From Paenibacillus macquariensis (GTDB lineage Bacteria > Bacillota > Bacilli > Paenibacillales > Paenibacillaceae): a DNA stretch of 64,000 nucleotides. How positions within the stretch are numbered: position 1 is the first letter of the stretch; every line of letters starts with the position of its first letter. The notes under the pieces were generated by a model that searched no databases, was not told the DNA's origin, and saw nothing but the letters and a program-made list of their open reading frames with translations. Location of the stretch: assembly GCF_900156375.1 (NCBI RefSeq), contig NZ_FTNK01000016.1:62001-126000 (forward strand), given 5' to 3'. Positions 1 to 7,968 of this stretch are shown here, in pieces. A program made the position numbers and the translations under genes.

Positions 1-72
1 TAATGATCAGCATAAGTGACTATTCGTCCATATTTATGAGCCGAAGCAGGTAAAGAAGGCTTTTGAACCCGT

Positions 73-120
73 ACCGCTTGCTTGACGGCTATATCGGCCG
101 AACAAGCAAGCGGTTTTTAT
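73..120 (+). terminator. Rho-independent terminator
   Basis: A 12-bp perfect stem (ACCGCTTGCTTG at 73-84 pairing with 103-114) is followed directly by a T run. It probably ends a gene lying upstream of the window. The region before it (1-72) shows no recognisable gene. Confidence 0.8.
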
Positions 121-171
121 AGGTACCGGCTTTCTCCTTGTTCTCTCTGATGGCTAGGGTCATACAATTAG

Positions 172-360
172 TTCCTTAAGGCATTAGAGCCGGTACTGAT
201 TCCGATGGATATTAAGGGACAGACGGTTTCCATCGCGAGCGATGACGACGTCTCTTTTGTCGGCGATTTCAATTGGACTGCCGAGGCGGTCATCAATATT
301 TTGAAGAACGGCGTGGAGTATACGCAGTTCCGGATTAAATTTTATAAGCAAGTGATTTAA
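172..360 (+). pseudogene. Relic of a sensor histidine kinase (N-box region)
   Basis: An open frame with no start codon, entered just after an in-frame TAG, encodes about 62 residues containing EPVLIPMDIKGQ, then FNWTAEAVINILKNGVEYT, then a TAA stop. The block W-T-x-E-A-x-x-N-I-L-K-N resembles the ATP-binding N-box of VncS/BceS-like sensor kinases, where NILKNxxEHT is typical. The H-box and the later G boxes are absent and the tail after EYT is not kinase-like, so this is a small internal fragment. It sits ahead of a VanZ relic and an intact VanZ gene, which suggests a decayed resistance-type regulatory locus. The family call is by eye. Confidence 0.55.
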
Positions 361-373
361 CGGCACGCTGTAA

Positions 374-428
374 GTGACTGAATTGTCACCTCCATAGTCA
401 CTGGAAAGTCATTTTAGACGGATATAAT
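374..428 (+). promoter_or_regulatory. Possible promoter and dyad ahead of the VanZ relic
   Basis: A dyad GTGAC-N6-GTCAC lies at 374-389, with further GTCA half-sites at about 396 and 407, and a consensus TATAAT at about 423-428. No good -35 box was found at the right distance, so the promoter may depend on an activator. It precedes the broken VanZ frame at 462. Confidence 0.3.
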
Positions 429-461
429 AATATTCATCAGCTAAGCGATGGAGGTAAGACA

Positions 462-584
462 ATGCAATTGAAGCAACACCGAAAGAAGATTTTGGCTATA
501 ACCATATCCTAAACCCTTTTGATTCTTTATTTTTTGTTTTTCGCTTTCGGCAGAGTAGGTACGGTAGATCAAATCACCGAGTAA
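462..584 (+). pseudogene. N-terminal relic of a VanZ-like membrane protein
   Basis: An ATG 6-7 nt after a good GGAGG begins MQLKQHRKKILAITIS. An in-frame TAA (510-512) interrupts it, and the same frame continues LILYFLFFAFGRVGTV before a second stop at 582. The hydrophobic segment followed by FAFGR resembles the first membrane helix of VanZ-family proteins, and the intact gene just downstream has a comparable N-terminus (a helix followed by FGRS). It is either a decayed paralogue or a duplicated 5' end. A sequencing error cannot be excluded for the first stop, but nothing VanZ-like follows the second. Confidence 0.5.
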
Positions 585-680
585 GGAGGAGATATATCTC
601 TTCTTGAATTATGGAGTTCCCGATCAATCAAGGGGATTTCCATGGAAGATAAAATATATATTATTCTAAAGAGGTGTAAA

Positions 681-1589
681 ATGAGTTTTATTAATGAACG
701 AGAAAAGAAATTTACTAAACGACAAATTATATTACTTATATTAATAATAGGATATTATTTCCTTTTAATAATGGCTACCACATTTGGTCGTTCAGCTGAG
801 AATATCTTTGTAAGAACAATTGATTTCGATGTACTGAGCGCGTATCAACAAGCATGGAATCAATTTTCATTTAATTCTTTTTTTCATATCATTGTTAATA
901 TAGGTATGCTGTTTCCGTTAGGGATTTTATTACCTTTATTTAGTGAAGTTTTTTTAAAAGAAAAATGGATGTTAATCACTTCAATTACAACATCTTTATG
1001 TATTGAAACTCTTCAATTTATAACACTTCGTGGAAGTGCGGCACTAGACGATTTACTTCATAATACGATAGGAATGATGCTAGGTTATTGTATATTAAAT
1101 ATAGTTCTTATTTTTTTGAAAAAAAAGCAATCATACACACAAATAGTCAAATATTTAATCTTACCCACTGCAGTAAGCTTCGTCGCACTTGGAATAATTA
1201 TTTCGTATCAAATGAAGGGATTTGGTAATATGCCATTTGATCCCTATGGAAAAACGGATATGTCTCATGTCACTATAAAAACATCACTAGAGTTAAGTAA
1301 TGAAGGTAAAAAAATGCCTGTTTACGATTCCAAAGGTCAAAAAGTGCGAGACGTCGAAATTATTTCTCCCAAAGAAGCATTTCAAAACCTGAAACAAGGA
1401 GACATTTATCCTATGGGACCTTTCGGAGCGGGTGAAGAATTTGAAGGTGAGACATTAGTCATTACAGAGTATTATTTAGATCAATCCACTGATACAAAAG
1501 GTTTTTCTCAACCTGTATATATTTTTCGCGTACAGTTAAAAGATAATGACGTAGTTCTTACGTCTCCACCTATTTCCGCAAGGAAATAA
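681..1589 (+). CDS. VanZ-like family membrane protein
   Basis: A 302-residue protein with a VanZ-like domain: hydrophobic helices near residues 15-34, 65-85, 95-115 and 130-145, the motif PLGILLP, and a DDLLHNTIGMMLGY segment in which the D-D and N-T-x-G residues fit the family. The C-terminal half (about residues 165-302) is a soluble, probably extracytoplasmic extension with a further helix at its start. The start at 681 is preferred over the in-frame ATG at 642 because AGAGGTG precedes it at good spacing. VanZ itself gives low-level teicoplanin resistance by an unknown mechanism; the role here is unknown. The gene is noticeably AT-rich. Confidence 0.8.
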   Translation: MSFINEREKKFTKRQIILLILIIGYYFLLIMATTFGRSAENIFVRTIDFDVLSAYQQAWNQFSFNSFFHIIVNIGMLFPLGILLPLFSEVFLKEKWMLITSITTSLCIETLQFITLRGSAALDDLLHNTIGMMLGYCILNIVLIFLKKKQSYTQIVKYLILPTAVSFVALGIIISYQMKGFGNMPFDPYGKTDMSHVTIKTSLELSNEGKKMPVYDSKGQKVRDVEIISPKEAFQNLKQGDIYPMGPFGAGEEFEGETLVITEYYLDQSTDTKGFSQPVYIFRVQLKDNDVVLTSPPISARK

Positions 1590-1785
1590 TGTGAATTTCC
1601 TCATGTATATATGATCATCGATTTATATCGGAAAATCTGAGAGTTTCAAAGGAAAAGGGCAGTATTTCAGGTGGGGCACCTTCAATACGGACGATCATTT
1701 GTTAATAAATGGGTTCTGATCAATATTCGAACGACATAGGTTAAAAATGTGAACGTCGTATAATATTTTAACGGAGGTGTTGGTT

Positions 1786-2115
1786 ATGAAATGGAGGAAC
1801 GGATTAGCAGCTATTATTGGAATTTGGTTCATCATCTCACCATGGATCTTTGACTATTCCGATCAAAAGGATGCTTTATGGACTAGCGTTATTGTCGGAG
1901 CCGTCTTGCTGATTGTATCCGGATGGGCTTTATGCAAAGAGAATTCTTCGGGGTGGGCTGTATGGCAGACGTGGTTTTCACTACTCGCGGGAATTTGGTT
2001 TGTCATTCATCCTTACGCTTTCTCTCTGGATTCAGAGACAATGTGGACCACGGTTATTTTGGGTGCAGTCACAATTATATTGAATCTGTGGACGATGGCA
2101 TCCTCGAAGTCCTGA
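1786..2115 (+). CDS. SPW-repeat membrane protein
   Basis: A 109-residue protein of four hydrophobic helices arranged as two similar halves. The first half carries IGIWFIISPWIFDY and the second AGIWFVIHPYAFSL, matching the SPW-repeat family (Ser-Pro-Trp after the first helix), with the second copy degenerate. Function is unknown in the family. The start is the ATG at 1786 after CGGAGGTG at 1772-1779; an in-frame GTG at 1777 lies inside that ribosome binding site. TATAAT stands at 1759-1764 with a poor -35. A terminator follows at 2147, so the gene is probably monocistronic. Confidence 0.8.
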   Translation: MKWRNGLAAIIGIWFIISPWIFDYSDQKDALWTSVIVGAVLLIVSGWALCKENSSGWAVWQTWFSLLAGIWFVIHPYAFSLDSETMWTTVILGAVTIILNLWTMASSKS

Positions 2116-2146
2116 AGGGGACTCAAAAGTAACAAATAGGTTAAAC

Positions 2147-2200
2147 AATCACAGAAGCAGAAATCCGGTTAGCGGATGTTGCCTTCTGTGATTTTCTTTT
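2147..2200 (+). terminator. Terminator after the SPW-repeat gene
   Basis: An 11-bp perfect stem (AATCACAGAAG at 2147-2157 with CTTCTGTGATT at 2183-2193) is followed by TTCTTTT. Confidence 0.8.
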
Positions 2201-2268
2201 CAAAAATAGTAGTCGTGCTGGCAGTGTCGATATAACACAATGATCATATCGTCATATTAGGAGCGAGA

Positions 2269-2427
2269 GTGAAACGTGAATACATAATTTTTAATAGTGA
2301 GGTCCTACATATCTCGCATACCGCGCTAAGCAAACGGGTGAGAAGCTTGGAGCAGAAATTTGCTGTACAGCTTTTTGTGCTCTTTTACTCGTTTGAGAAG
2401 AAGCCTCTGAAAGTCCTATATGCTTAA
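2269..2427 (+). pseudogene. Relic of a LysR-family regulator (HTH part)
   Basis: A GTG-started frame of 52 codons after AGGAG reads KREYIIFNSEVLHISHTALS, then KRVRSLEQKFAVQLF, then unrelated residues and a stop. L-H-I-S-x-T-A-L-S-K-R-x-R-S-L-E-Q-x-x-x-V-Q-L-F is the recognition-helix signature of LysR transcription factors. About 20 residues of the first helices and the whole effector domain are missing. Confidence 0.65.
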
Positions 2428-2624
2428 CTCCCCCCCTCTTTCACTAACTCTCTCAAAGCACCAATAGTCTCCTCAATTAGGTTTATAACCTCTTACATAA
2501 TGAAAATATCTTCAAAGAACGAAGTGACTGAACTAGGTGCAGATATCAATATTTCCAACCTAACTATTGAAATATAAAAGACCAAACAGTCTTTTTGTCA
2601 AAAAATACAAAGGGACTTTTATCA
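2428..2624. other. Spacer without a recognisable gene
   Basis: No frame here looks like a known protein. A 25-codon ATG frame starts near 2500 but lacks a convincing ribosome binding site. A short hairpin AAAGAC/GTCTTT at about 2577-2593 followed by T residues may be a weak terminator. Confidence 0.3.
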
Positions 2625-2654
2625 TTGAACAAATACTCACATCGAAAGTAATAT
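2625..2654 (+). promoter_or_regulatory. Candidate sigma-A promoter for the glycine riboswitch/cycA transcript
   Basis: TTGAAC at 2625-2630, an 18-bp spacer and TAATAT at 2649-2654 fit a vegetative promoter about 85 bp before the aptamer. Confidence 0.5.
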
Positions 2655-2738
2655 GTTAGAATATCAGAACAGCATTACCGTTTTAATAATTTAATAATTC
2701 GCAAGCTATGATTGCTAAGGATCACACTTTAGCAGGAG

Positions 2739-2811
2739 CAGCTTCTGGAGAGACCGCGGAAATTTTCGCGGCGCCGAAGGGTTCACAATCTCAGGCAAAA
2801 GGACAGAAGAG
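2739..2811 (+). promoter_or_regulatory. Glycine riboswitch aptamer (single)
   Basis: The conserved glycine-aptamer elements occur in order: GGAGAGACC (2747-2755), a short GCG stem, GCCGAAGGG (2773-2781), then TCAGGCAAAAGGACAGAA (2791-2808). A second complete aptamer was not found. Instead a perfect 16-bp palindrome GCTGATCGCGATCAGC (2833-2848) follows, possibly the reduced ghost aptamer seen in singlet glycine riboswitches. The terminator at 2882 would be the expression platform. The downstream gene is a CycA-type amino acid permease, a fitting target. Whether glycine turns expression on or off cannot be read from this alone. Confidence 0.88.
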
Positions 2812-2881
2812 TACTGAATATGTATTTGTCATGCTGATCGCGATCAGCAGGGCAGAGATTATTTGATATTCTTATGAACTG

Positions 2882-2913
2882 AGAGATTGGATGACATCCA
2901 GTCTCTTTTTTTA
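2882..2913 (+). terminator. Riboswitch terminator
   Basis: AGAGATTGGA (2882-2891) pairs with TCCAGTCTCT (2897-2906) around a five-base loop and is followed by seven T. It lies between the glycine aptamer and the permease start, as an attenuator would. Confidence 0.8.
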
Positions 2914-2952
2914 TTGGCATCAATAAGTTGTATTCACAAGGGGGAACTAGGA

Positions 2953-4329
2953 ATGGCACAACCAGAATTAAAGAGGGAGCTTGCCAATCGGCATGTTCAA
3001 CTTATCGCCATCGGCGGCACCATTGGTACGGGATTATTCCTGGGATCGGGAAAGGCGATAGAGAAGGCAGGCCCATCCATTATGATCACGTATTTAATCG
3101 TGGGTATTGCTGTGTTTTTTGTGATGAGAGCACTGGGAGAACTTCTATTGTCTAAAGCAGGTTATCAATCGTTTACGGACATTGCCGAAGACTACCTTGG
3201 AACGCGGGTCGCGTACATTACCGGTTGGACCTATTGGTTTTGTTGGATCATGACAGCTATGGCTGATGTCATTGCTGTTGGCGTATATGTGCAGTATTGG
3301 TTTGATATCCCGCAATGGGTTCCTGCCGTTGTCTGTCTAACCATTTTATTAGGACTTAATCTATTAACCGTAAAAAGTTTTGGAGAACTCGAATTTTGGT
3401 TTGCTTTAATCAAAGTAGTCACAATTCTAGCCTTAATTGGCCTAGGGATCATTTTATTGATCATTGGGTTTAAGACGGATGCAGGATCCGTGACGGTACG
3501 AAACCTTTGGGAGCACGGGGGCTTCTTTCCAAATGGAGTTTCAGGTTTCTTATTATCATTTCAAATGGTTGTATTCGCTTATGTCGGTGTGGAATTAGTG
3601 GGTGTATCGGCAGCGGAAACAGCAAATCCGGAAAAAAATATCCCATCTGCGATTAATAAAATTCCGCTGCGGATTCTATTTTTCTATGTTGGCGCGCTGT
3701 TCGTCCTGCTGTGCATTAACCCATGGACGCAGCTCAGTCCGGCAGAAAGTCCATTTGTGAGAACCTTTACTTTGGTGGGGATTCCGATTGCTGCGGGGAT
3801 TATCAATTTCGTCGTATTAACCTCAGCTGCTTCCGCTTGTAACAGTGGGATGTTCTCAACAAGCCGGATTCTCTATAATTTGAGTAGGAAGGACCAAGCA
3901 TCCTCTCATTTTGGCAAACTGAATAGAAATCATGTACCAAGTAACTCGTTATTCATTTCTACGATTGTCATATCTGTGGGGGCCCTATTGAGTAAACTCA
4001 TTCCGGAGCAGGCTTTTGGAGTTGTGACAACGATAAGTGCCATTTGTTTCATATGGGTATGGGGCGTTGTTCTCGTGTGTCATATTAAGTATAAGAAAAC
4101 CCGGCCGGATTTGCAGGCTACATCCAAATTCAAAGCACCGTTCACGCCGGCTATGAATTATGCGGTCTTAACGTTGTTTGCCTTCATTCTCATCATAATG
4201 CTGTTCTCTGAAGAAACACGTCCGGCTCTATTGTTTACCCCGTTATGGTTTATTTTATTATTCATACTGTATTCGATTAGAAGCAAAAAGGGGAAAAGCA
4301 ATCAAGATAACAGCATGATCAATACATGA
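2953..4329 (+). CDS. cycA: CycA-type glycine/D-alanine/D-serine permease
   Basis: A 458-residue amino acid permease of the APC superfamily with about 12 membrane helices. The N-terminal RHVQLIAIGGTIGTGLFLGS is the family's substrate-loop motif, and GWTYWFCWIMTAMADV, TVKSFGELEFWFALIK, VELVGVSAAET and TSAASACNSGMFSTSR follow E. coli CycA closely. It imports small neutral amino acids by proton symport. The ATG at 2953 aligns with the family start; a longer frame starting with TTG at 2887 would begin inside the riboswitch terminator and is rejected. Control by the glycine riboswitch upstream supports glycine as a substrate. The gene converges on nupC. Confidence 0.9.
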   Translation: MAQPELKRELANRHVQLIAIGGTIGTGLFLGSGKAIEKAGPSIMITYLIVGIAVFFVMRALGELLLSKAGYQSFTDIAEDYLGTRVAYITGWTYWFCWIMTAMADVIAVGVYVQYWFDIPQWVPAVVCLTILLGLNLLTVKSFGELEFWFALIKVVTILALIGLGIILLIIGFKTDAGSVTVRNLWEHGGFFPNGVSGFLLSFQMVVFAYVGVELVGVSAAETANPEKNIPSAINKIPLRILFFYVGALFVLLCINPWTQLSPAESPFVRTFTLVGIPIAAGIINFVVLTSAASACNSGMFSTSRILYNLSRKDQASSHFGKLNRNHVPSNSLFISTIVISVGALLSKLIPEQAFGVVTTISAICFIWVWGVVLVCHIKYKKTRPDLQATSKFKAPFTPAMNYAVLTLFAFILIIMLFSEETRPALLFTPLWFILLFILYSIRSKKGKSNQDNSMINT

Positions 4330-4381
4330 GGTTGATCGCTTTATTGCAACGAACCCACTTAAAATCATAGCCAGATAGACA

Positions 4382-4410
4382 TAAGGCCATTCCGCGAGGG
4401 AATGGTCTTA
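4382..4410. terminator. Hairpin between convergent cycA and nupC
   Basis: A 12-bp stem (4382-4393 with 4399-4410, one G-T pair) around a five-base loop lies between two converging genes. Neither strand has a long T run right after it, so termination is plausible rather than certain. Confidence 0.5.
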
Positions 4411-4446
4411 AAATTTGCCTTTTCAATCTTGCCGTTATAGCCAGTG

Positions 4447-5646
4447 TTACCACACGAATAGTCCGACAAAACCAGCACTTAGTAAGGATACTAATGTTCC
4501 TGAAATGATCATCAACCATACCCCTTTGGACAAATTATCTGATTTCTCCTTACTCACAATACCTTTGAAACAGCCTAGAATCAATTCCACTGTAGAGAAG
4601 TTCGCAAAGGATACAAGGAAGGTACACAGAACTGCCTTCATATGTGGACTGAATGTATCCATTATCGGCATAATTTCGATCATCACGACGAACTCATTGG
4701 TTACCAATTTGGTGCTCATGTACTGAGCAGCTTGGAATGCTTCACTAAATGACAGACCGAGAAGTAAAGAAAATGGTGTCATGATAGTACCTAGAATGCT
4801 GCTCAATGTAAGCCAAGGCGCAATGAGCAGCAGAAGCTTATCAATAAGTGCTGCTAAGGATACGAATGCAATAATCATCGCTGTGATGATCAGAATCAAC
4901 TTACCTGCACCAAGGATAGAATCGCCTAGGAAAGAGAAGAAGGGTGGCTTGTCTTCTTTTTTCATTTCAAAGATAACATCTTCTTCCTTTGGTATGACGA
5001 CCGGATTCAGGATACTTGTTACAATAATCGCGTTGATAACATTAAGTGGTATAGCAGTAAGAACAAATTCTGCTGGAAGCATTTGTGTATATACACCGAT
5101 CATCGCTGCGGATACACAACTCATGGACATAAGTGAAATCGTGAATAGGCGTTGCTGGCTCATAGACTTTAATTGTCCGCCAGATACGGCTAATGCCTCT
5201 GTGTTACCAAGGAACATCATTTCAATGGCATAGAAGGATTCAAACTGTGGTTGACCCGTAAGTTTAGATAGTCCCCAGCCCAACAATTTAATGATTTTAG
5301 GGAGGATCCCCAGATAAGTTAAAATATCAAATAACGGTACAACTAATAGGATCGGCATTAATGCACTGAACACAACGTCCATATTTTCAACATGAACCAT
5401 ACTTGCAAATGCAAATCCTATACCAGAAAAAGCAGTATCAATTAACCAAGTAAAGGCTTTGGCAACTTGTCCAATAAACCAGCGTCCACCTGAGAATGCA
5501 GTTAACACCCAGACCAAGAATAGATTAAAGATAACCAGGATACTAATGGCTTTCCAATTTACATTTTTTTTATCTTTGGAGAACAGAAACGCAACTCCGA
5601 TAAAGACCAAAATACCGGTGATGTTAATGAGTAGAAAGAAGTTCAT
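4447..5646 (-). CDS. nupC: Concentrative nucleoside transporter (NupC family)
   Basis: A 399-residue membrane protein of the CNT family, importing nucleosides by cation symport. Family features are an N-terminal helix, the segment LTGQPQFESFYAIEMMFLGN with the conserved Q/E-S-x-x-A region, the LFTISLMSMSCVSAAMIG helix, STKLVTNEFV, and LVSFANFSTVELILGCFKG, all collinear with Bacillus NupC. The start at 5646 follows GGAGGG closely; the in-frame ATG at 5658 would place that ribosome binding site inside the gene. The start codon overlaps the stop of a 39-codon upstream ORF (ATGA), so the two are probably translationally coupled. A possible promoter lies at 5912-5940. Confidence 0.88.
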   Translation of the reverse strand: MNFFLLINITGILVFIGVAFLFSKDKKNVNWKAISILVIFNLFLVWVLTAFSGGRWFIGQVAKAFTWLIDTAFSGIGFAFASMVHVENMDVVFSALMPILLVVPLFDILTYLGILPKIIKLLGWGLSKLTGQPQFESFYAIEMMFLGNTEALAVSGGQLKSMSQQRLFTISLMSMSCVSAAMIGVYTQMLPAEFVLTAIPLNVINAIIVTSILNPVVIPKEEDVIFEMKKEDKPPFFSFLGDSILGAGKLILIITAMIIAFVSLAALIDKLLLLIAPWLTLSSILGTIMTPFSLLLGLSFSEAFQAAQYMSTKLVTNEFVVMIEIMPIMDTFSPHMKAVLCTFLVSFANFSTVELILGCFKGIVSKEKSDNLSKGVWLMIISGTLVSLLSAGFVGLFVW

Positions 5647-5762
5647 ATGACCCTCCATTGTAATTTATCTTCGTGTGCATGATTGTTCCCATCGTATTTC
5701 ACAGACTCTAGGGGTATCATGTCCATCAGTACATTGAAATATTTACAAATATTCCATTTCAT
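5643..5762 (-). CDS. 39-residue upstream ORF coupled to nupC
   Basis: On the minus strand a strong AAGGAGGT stands 8 nt before an ATG that opens a 39-codon frame (MKWNICKYFNVLMDMIPLES at its N-terminus). Its TGA stop overlaps the nupC start in the four-base ATGA arrangement typical of translational coupling. The peptide has no membrane helix and resembles nothing I recognise. It may be a leader whose translation sets nupC translation, or a small protein of its own. The ribosome binding site and overlap are seen directly; the role is inference. Confidence 0.55.
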   Translation of the reverse strand: MKWNICKYFNVLMDMIPLESVKYDGNNHAHEDKLQWRVI

Positions 5763-5798
5763 TCGTCTGTACCTCCTTATCTTCGCCGTGCGATTCCA

Positions 5799-5826
5799 GA
5801 CACATCTCAAAGAGATGTGTTTTTTT
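5799..5826 (+). terminator. Terminator-like hairpin between divergent units
   Basis: ACACATCTC (5800-5808) pairs with GAGATGTGT (5812-5820) and is followed by six or more T on the plus strand. It is shaped to stop plus-strand transcription, but no plus-strand gene ends here. On the minus strand it lies in the nupC leader without a T run. Confidence 0.5.
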
Positions 5827-5911
5827 CGTTGTTACCTGTCTAACGCAACCAATAGGTAAATCTCATCCCTCAGACGGAGGAAGTATCCATCTGAAGTCAG
5901 TTAAATAAATC

Positions 5912-5940
5912 GAGATACTGCAATAGAATAAATATGTCAA
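5912..5940 (-). promoter_or_regulatory. Candidate promoter for the upstream ORF and nupC
   Basis: On the minus strand a consensus TTGACA (5940-5935) is separated by 17 bp from TATCTC (5917-5912), a weak -10. It would give a leader of about 140 nt before the small ORF. Confidence 0.4.
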
Positions 5941-5981
5941 TTGAATCACTTTTTATATCGTATGGAGAGGATGGTTAAAGG

Positions 5982-6971
5982 GTGGAGAAAATTATAGAAG
6001 TACGGGGTATTAGCAAGGCGTATGGGAAAAGAAAAACGAAAGAGAAGATACATGCGGTTCGCGATGTTTCTTTTGATGTGAATCGTGGAGAGGTTCTCGG
6101 TTTATTGGGACCCAATGGTGCTGGGAAGACATCAACGATAAAGATGCTCTGTGGTTTGTTAGAATCGGATGCGGGTTCTATAACCATTAATGGCTTAGAT
6201 ATTTATAAGAAGAGACTTAAAGCGCTAGAGCATATCAGTGCTGTATTAGAGGGGAACCGAAATTTATATTGGCGTCTTACGGTTCGGGAAAACCTAGAAT
6301 ATTTCGCAGGTAACCGGGGTTACTCTCGGAAGCAAGTTGCCTATCAAGCGGATAAATTATTAGAGCAATTCAACCTTAAGGATAAGGAGAATGAGCTTGT
6401 CAATGGATTATCCCGGGGGATGCAACAAAAGCTGGCTATCGCTGTAGCACTATTAGCTAATACGGATGTCATCTTGCTGGATGAGCCAACTCTCGGATTG
6501 GATGTTGAGGTTAGTTATGAATTGCGTAATATTTTGAACAGAATCGTTAAGGAAGAAAAGCGCACGATTATTATTAGTTCGCATGATATGCCTGTCGTTC
6601 AGGAGTTGTGTGACCGTGTCATTATCATTAATAAAGGTGAAGTTGTGATTGACGACAGAGTGGAGAATTTACTTAGGTTATTTGAGACAAGGGCATATTC
6701 GATTAAGTTGGGTGAGGAATTAAGCATCAACCAGAAAAATAAATTGTTGAGTAGATTTCCATTAAGCACATATAAAGCAAGCTCCCATGAAACCATCGTA
6801 GAAGTGAATTTAGAGCATGGTCAGGACATCTACGAGTTGTTCGATCTTTTGAAAGAGGAAGGAACCATGGTGGAAAGTATTGATCGTATAACCATTGATT
6901 TCGAACAAGTGTTTATGCAGATTGTAAAGGGAGGGATGACCAATGAAATGGCTACACCTATTCAATGCTAA
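5982..6971 (+). CDS. ABC-2 type exporter, ATP-binding protein
   Basis: A 329-residue ATPase with Walker A GPNGAGKTST (residues 43-52), a degenerate signature GLSRGMQQK, Walker B VILLDEP and the SSHD switch histidine. The C-terminal ~100 residues beyond the nucleotide-binding domain match the long tail of DrrA/YadG-type exporters. The start is GTG at 5982, 11 nt after GGAGAGG; an ATG at 5971 nearer that site opens only an eight-codon frame in another phase. The gene overlaps the permease gene by 29 bp, indicating one operon. The exported substrate cannot be predicted. Confidence 0.85.
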   Translation: MEKIIEVRGISKAYGKRKTKEKIHAVRDVSFDVNRGEVLGLLGPNGAGKTSTIKMLCGLLESDAGSITINGLDIYKKRLKALEHISAVLEGNRNLYWRLTVRENLEYFAGNRGYSRKQVAYQADKLLEQFNLKDKENELVNGLSRGMQQKLAIAVALLANTDVILLDEPTLGLDVEVSYELRNILNRIVKEEKRTIIISSHDMPVVQELCDRVIIINKGEVVIDDRVENLLRLFETRAYSIKLGEELSINQKNKLLSRFPLSTYKASSHETIVEVNLEHGQDIYELFDLLKEEGTMVESIDRITIDFEQVFMQIVKGGMTNEMATPIQC

Positions 6972-7716
6972 TTTTCGTAAGGAATATATTGAGATGAAAC
7001 GTTATCTACCGAACACGATTGCGTTAGTATTTACTTTTTATATTATATTTCTGGCTGCATTCTTTGGAATTATGTTCATAGGTGATCCAGCCAGTTTTGA
7101 TACGAATGTTCAATATTCAATTGTAAGTGTAGTCTTTTGGAGCTTAACGATGATGACGATGAACTTTATCGGTTTCTCGGTAGTAACAGAAGCGACGCGT
7201 GGAACGTTAGAACAAATCTATATGTCCCCAATGGGGGTGTGGAAAATCATGCTCACGCGGATCATCGCTCAATTCGGCTTACAGTCTGTTATTATGGTCC
7301 TCTTGCTCTTTGGTGCGATGCTAACCTCCGGACAGTGGTTGAGTCTTAACCCCATGACAACGATCCCGATCATTGTAGTTACGATGATAAGTATGGTAGG
7401 TATTAGCTTTATGATTGCTGGGTTAGCTATTATTGTGAAGCAAATTCAAGCGTTTCTACAGATCTTTCAATTTGTGTTGATGGGACTTGTATTTGTTCCG
7501 TTAACGGTAGCTCCGTTTCTAGCATTTGCTCCATTCGTCAAAGGCGTGAATATGGTAAGAACAGTGATGATAGACGATCTGATGTTGACACAATTACCTT
7601 GGTCAGATTATGGGGTATTAGTATTAAATTCGCTGATATATCTGATCTTAGGGCTCGTTGTGTTCCATCGATGCGAGAAAATAGCTATGAAGAAAGGTCT
7701 TTTAGGCCAATACTAG
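6943..7716 (+). CDS. ABC-2 type exporter, permease
   Basis: A 257-residue protein with six hydrophobic segments. EATRGTLEQIYMSPMGVWKI after the second segment is the typical cytoplasmic loop of ABC-2 permeases (E-x-x-x-G-T-L-E-x-x-x-x-S-P). It begins inside the 3' end of the ATPase gene, so the two form an exporter with two copies of each chain. A terminator follows 19 bp after the stop. Confidence 0.85.
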   Translation: MKWLHLFNANFRKEYIEMKRYLPNTIALVFTFYIIFLAAFFGIMFIGDPASFDTNVQYSIVSVVFWSLTMMTMNFIGFSVVTEATRGTLEQIYMSPMGVWKIMLTRIIAQFGLQSVIMVLLLFGAMLTSGQWLSLNPMTTIPIIVVTMISMVGISFMIAGLAIIVKQIQAFLQIFQFVLMGLVFVPLTVAPFLAFAPFVKGVNMVRTVMIDDLMLTQLPWSDYGVLVLNSLIYLILGLVVFHRCEKIAMKKGLLGQY

Positions 7717-7734
7717 CGTACACAATCGTTTATC

Positions 7735-7760
7735 AGGGCACCCATAAGGTGCCCTTTAAT
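7735..7760 (+). terminator. Terminator of the ABC-2 exporter operon
   Basis: AGGGCACC (7735-7742) pairs perfectly with GGTGCCCT (7748-7755), followed by TTAATTTCGTT. Confidence 0.75.
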
Positions 7761-7878
7761 TTCGTTATTAGGGTGAGAGAGAACCGTATTATAAATAGGG
7801 ACGAGTTTTTTAAATCGTGCGTGAAGGTACAAATATTAAATAAATAATATTTTGTATGGGATTAATATACTAGAGTCT

Positions 7879-7914
7879 GTACACAAACTGTACAATCCAT
7901 AAAAAAACAGTACA
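7879..7914. promoter_or_regulatory. Three GTACA repeats ahead of the YdeI-like gene
   Basis: GTACA occurs at 7879, 7890 and 7910, spacings of 11 and 20 bp and so close to one and two helical turns; the first two are part of the palindrome TGTACA. This could be a repressor or activator site. No regulator gene is adjacent. Confidence 0.25.
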
Positions 7915-7968
7915 ATTGAACCTATAAGACGCAGATACGAAATAAGTGATGAAGAGGGGCGCTCCTTA

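Noticed and set aside
2887..2952. Upstream extension of the permease gene by 22 codons
   Set aside because: It would start inside the riboswitch terminator hairpin and adds residues absent from CycA homologues; the ATG at 2953 fits the family.
4781..5233. Plus-strand open frame of 150 codons
   Set aside because: It lies wholly antisense to nupC, has no family features and no convincing ribosome binding site.
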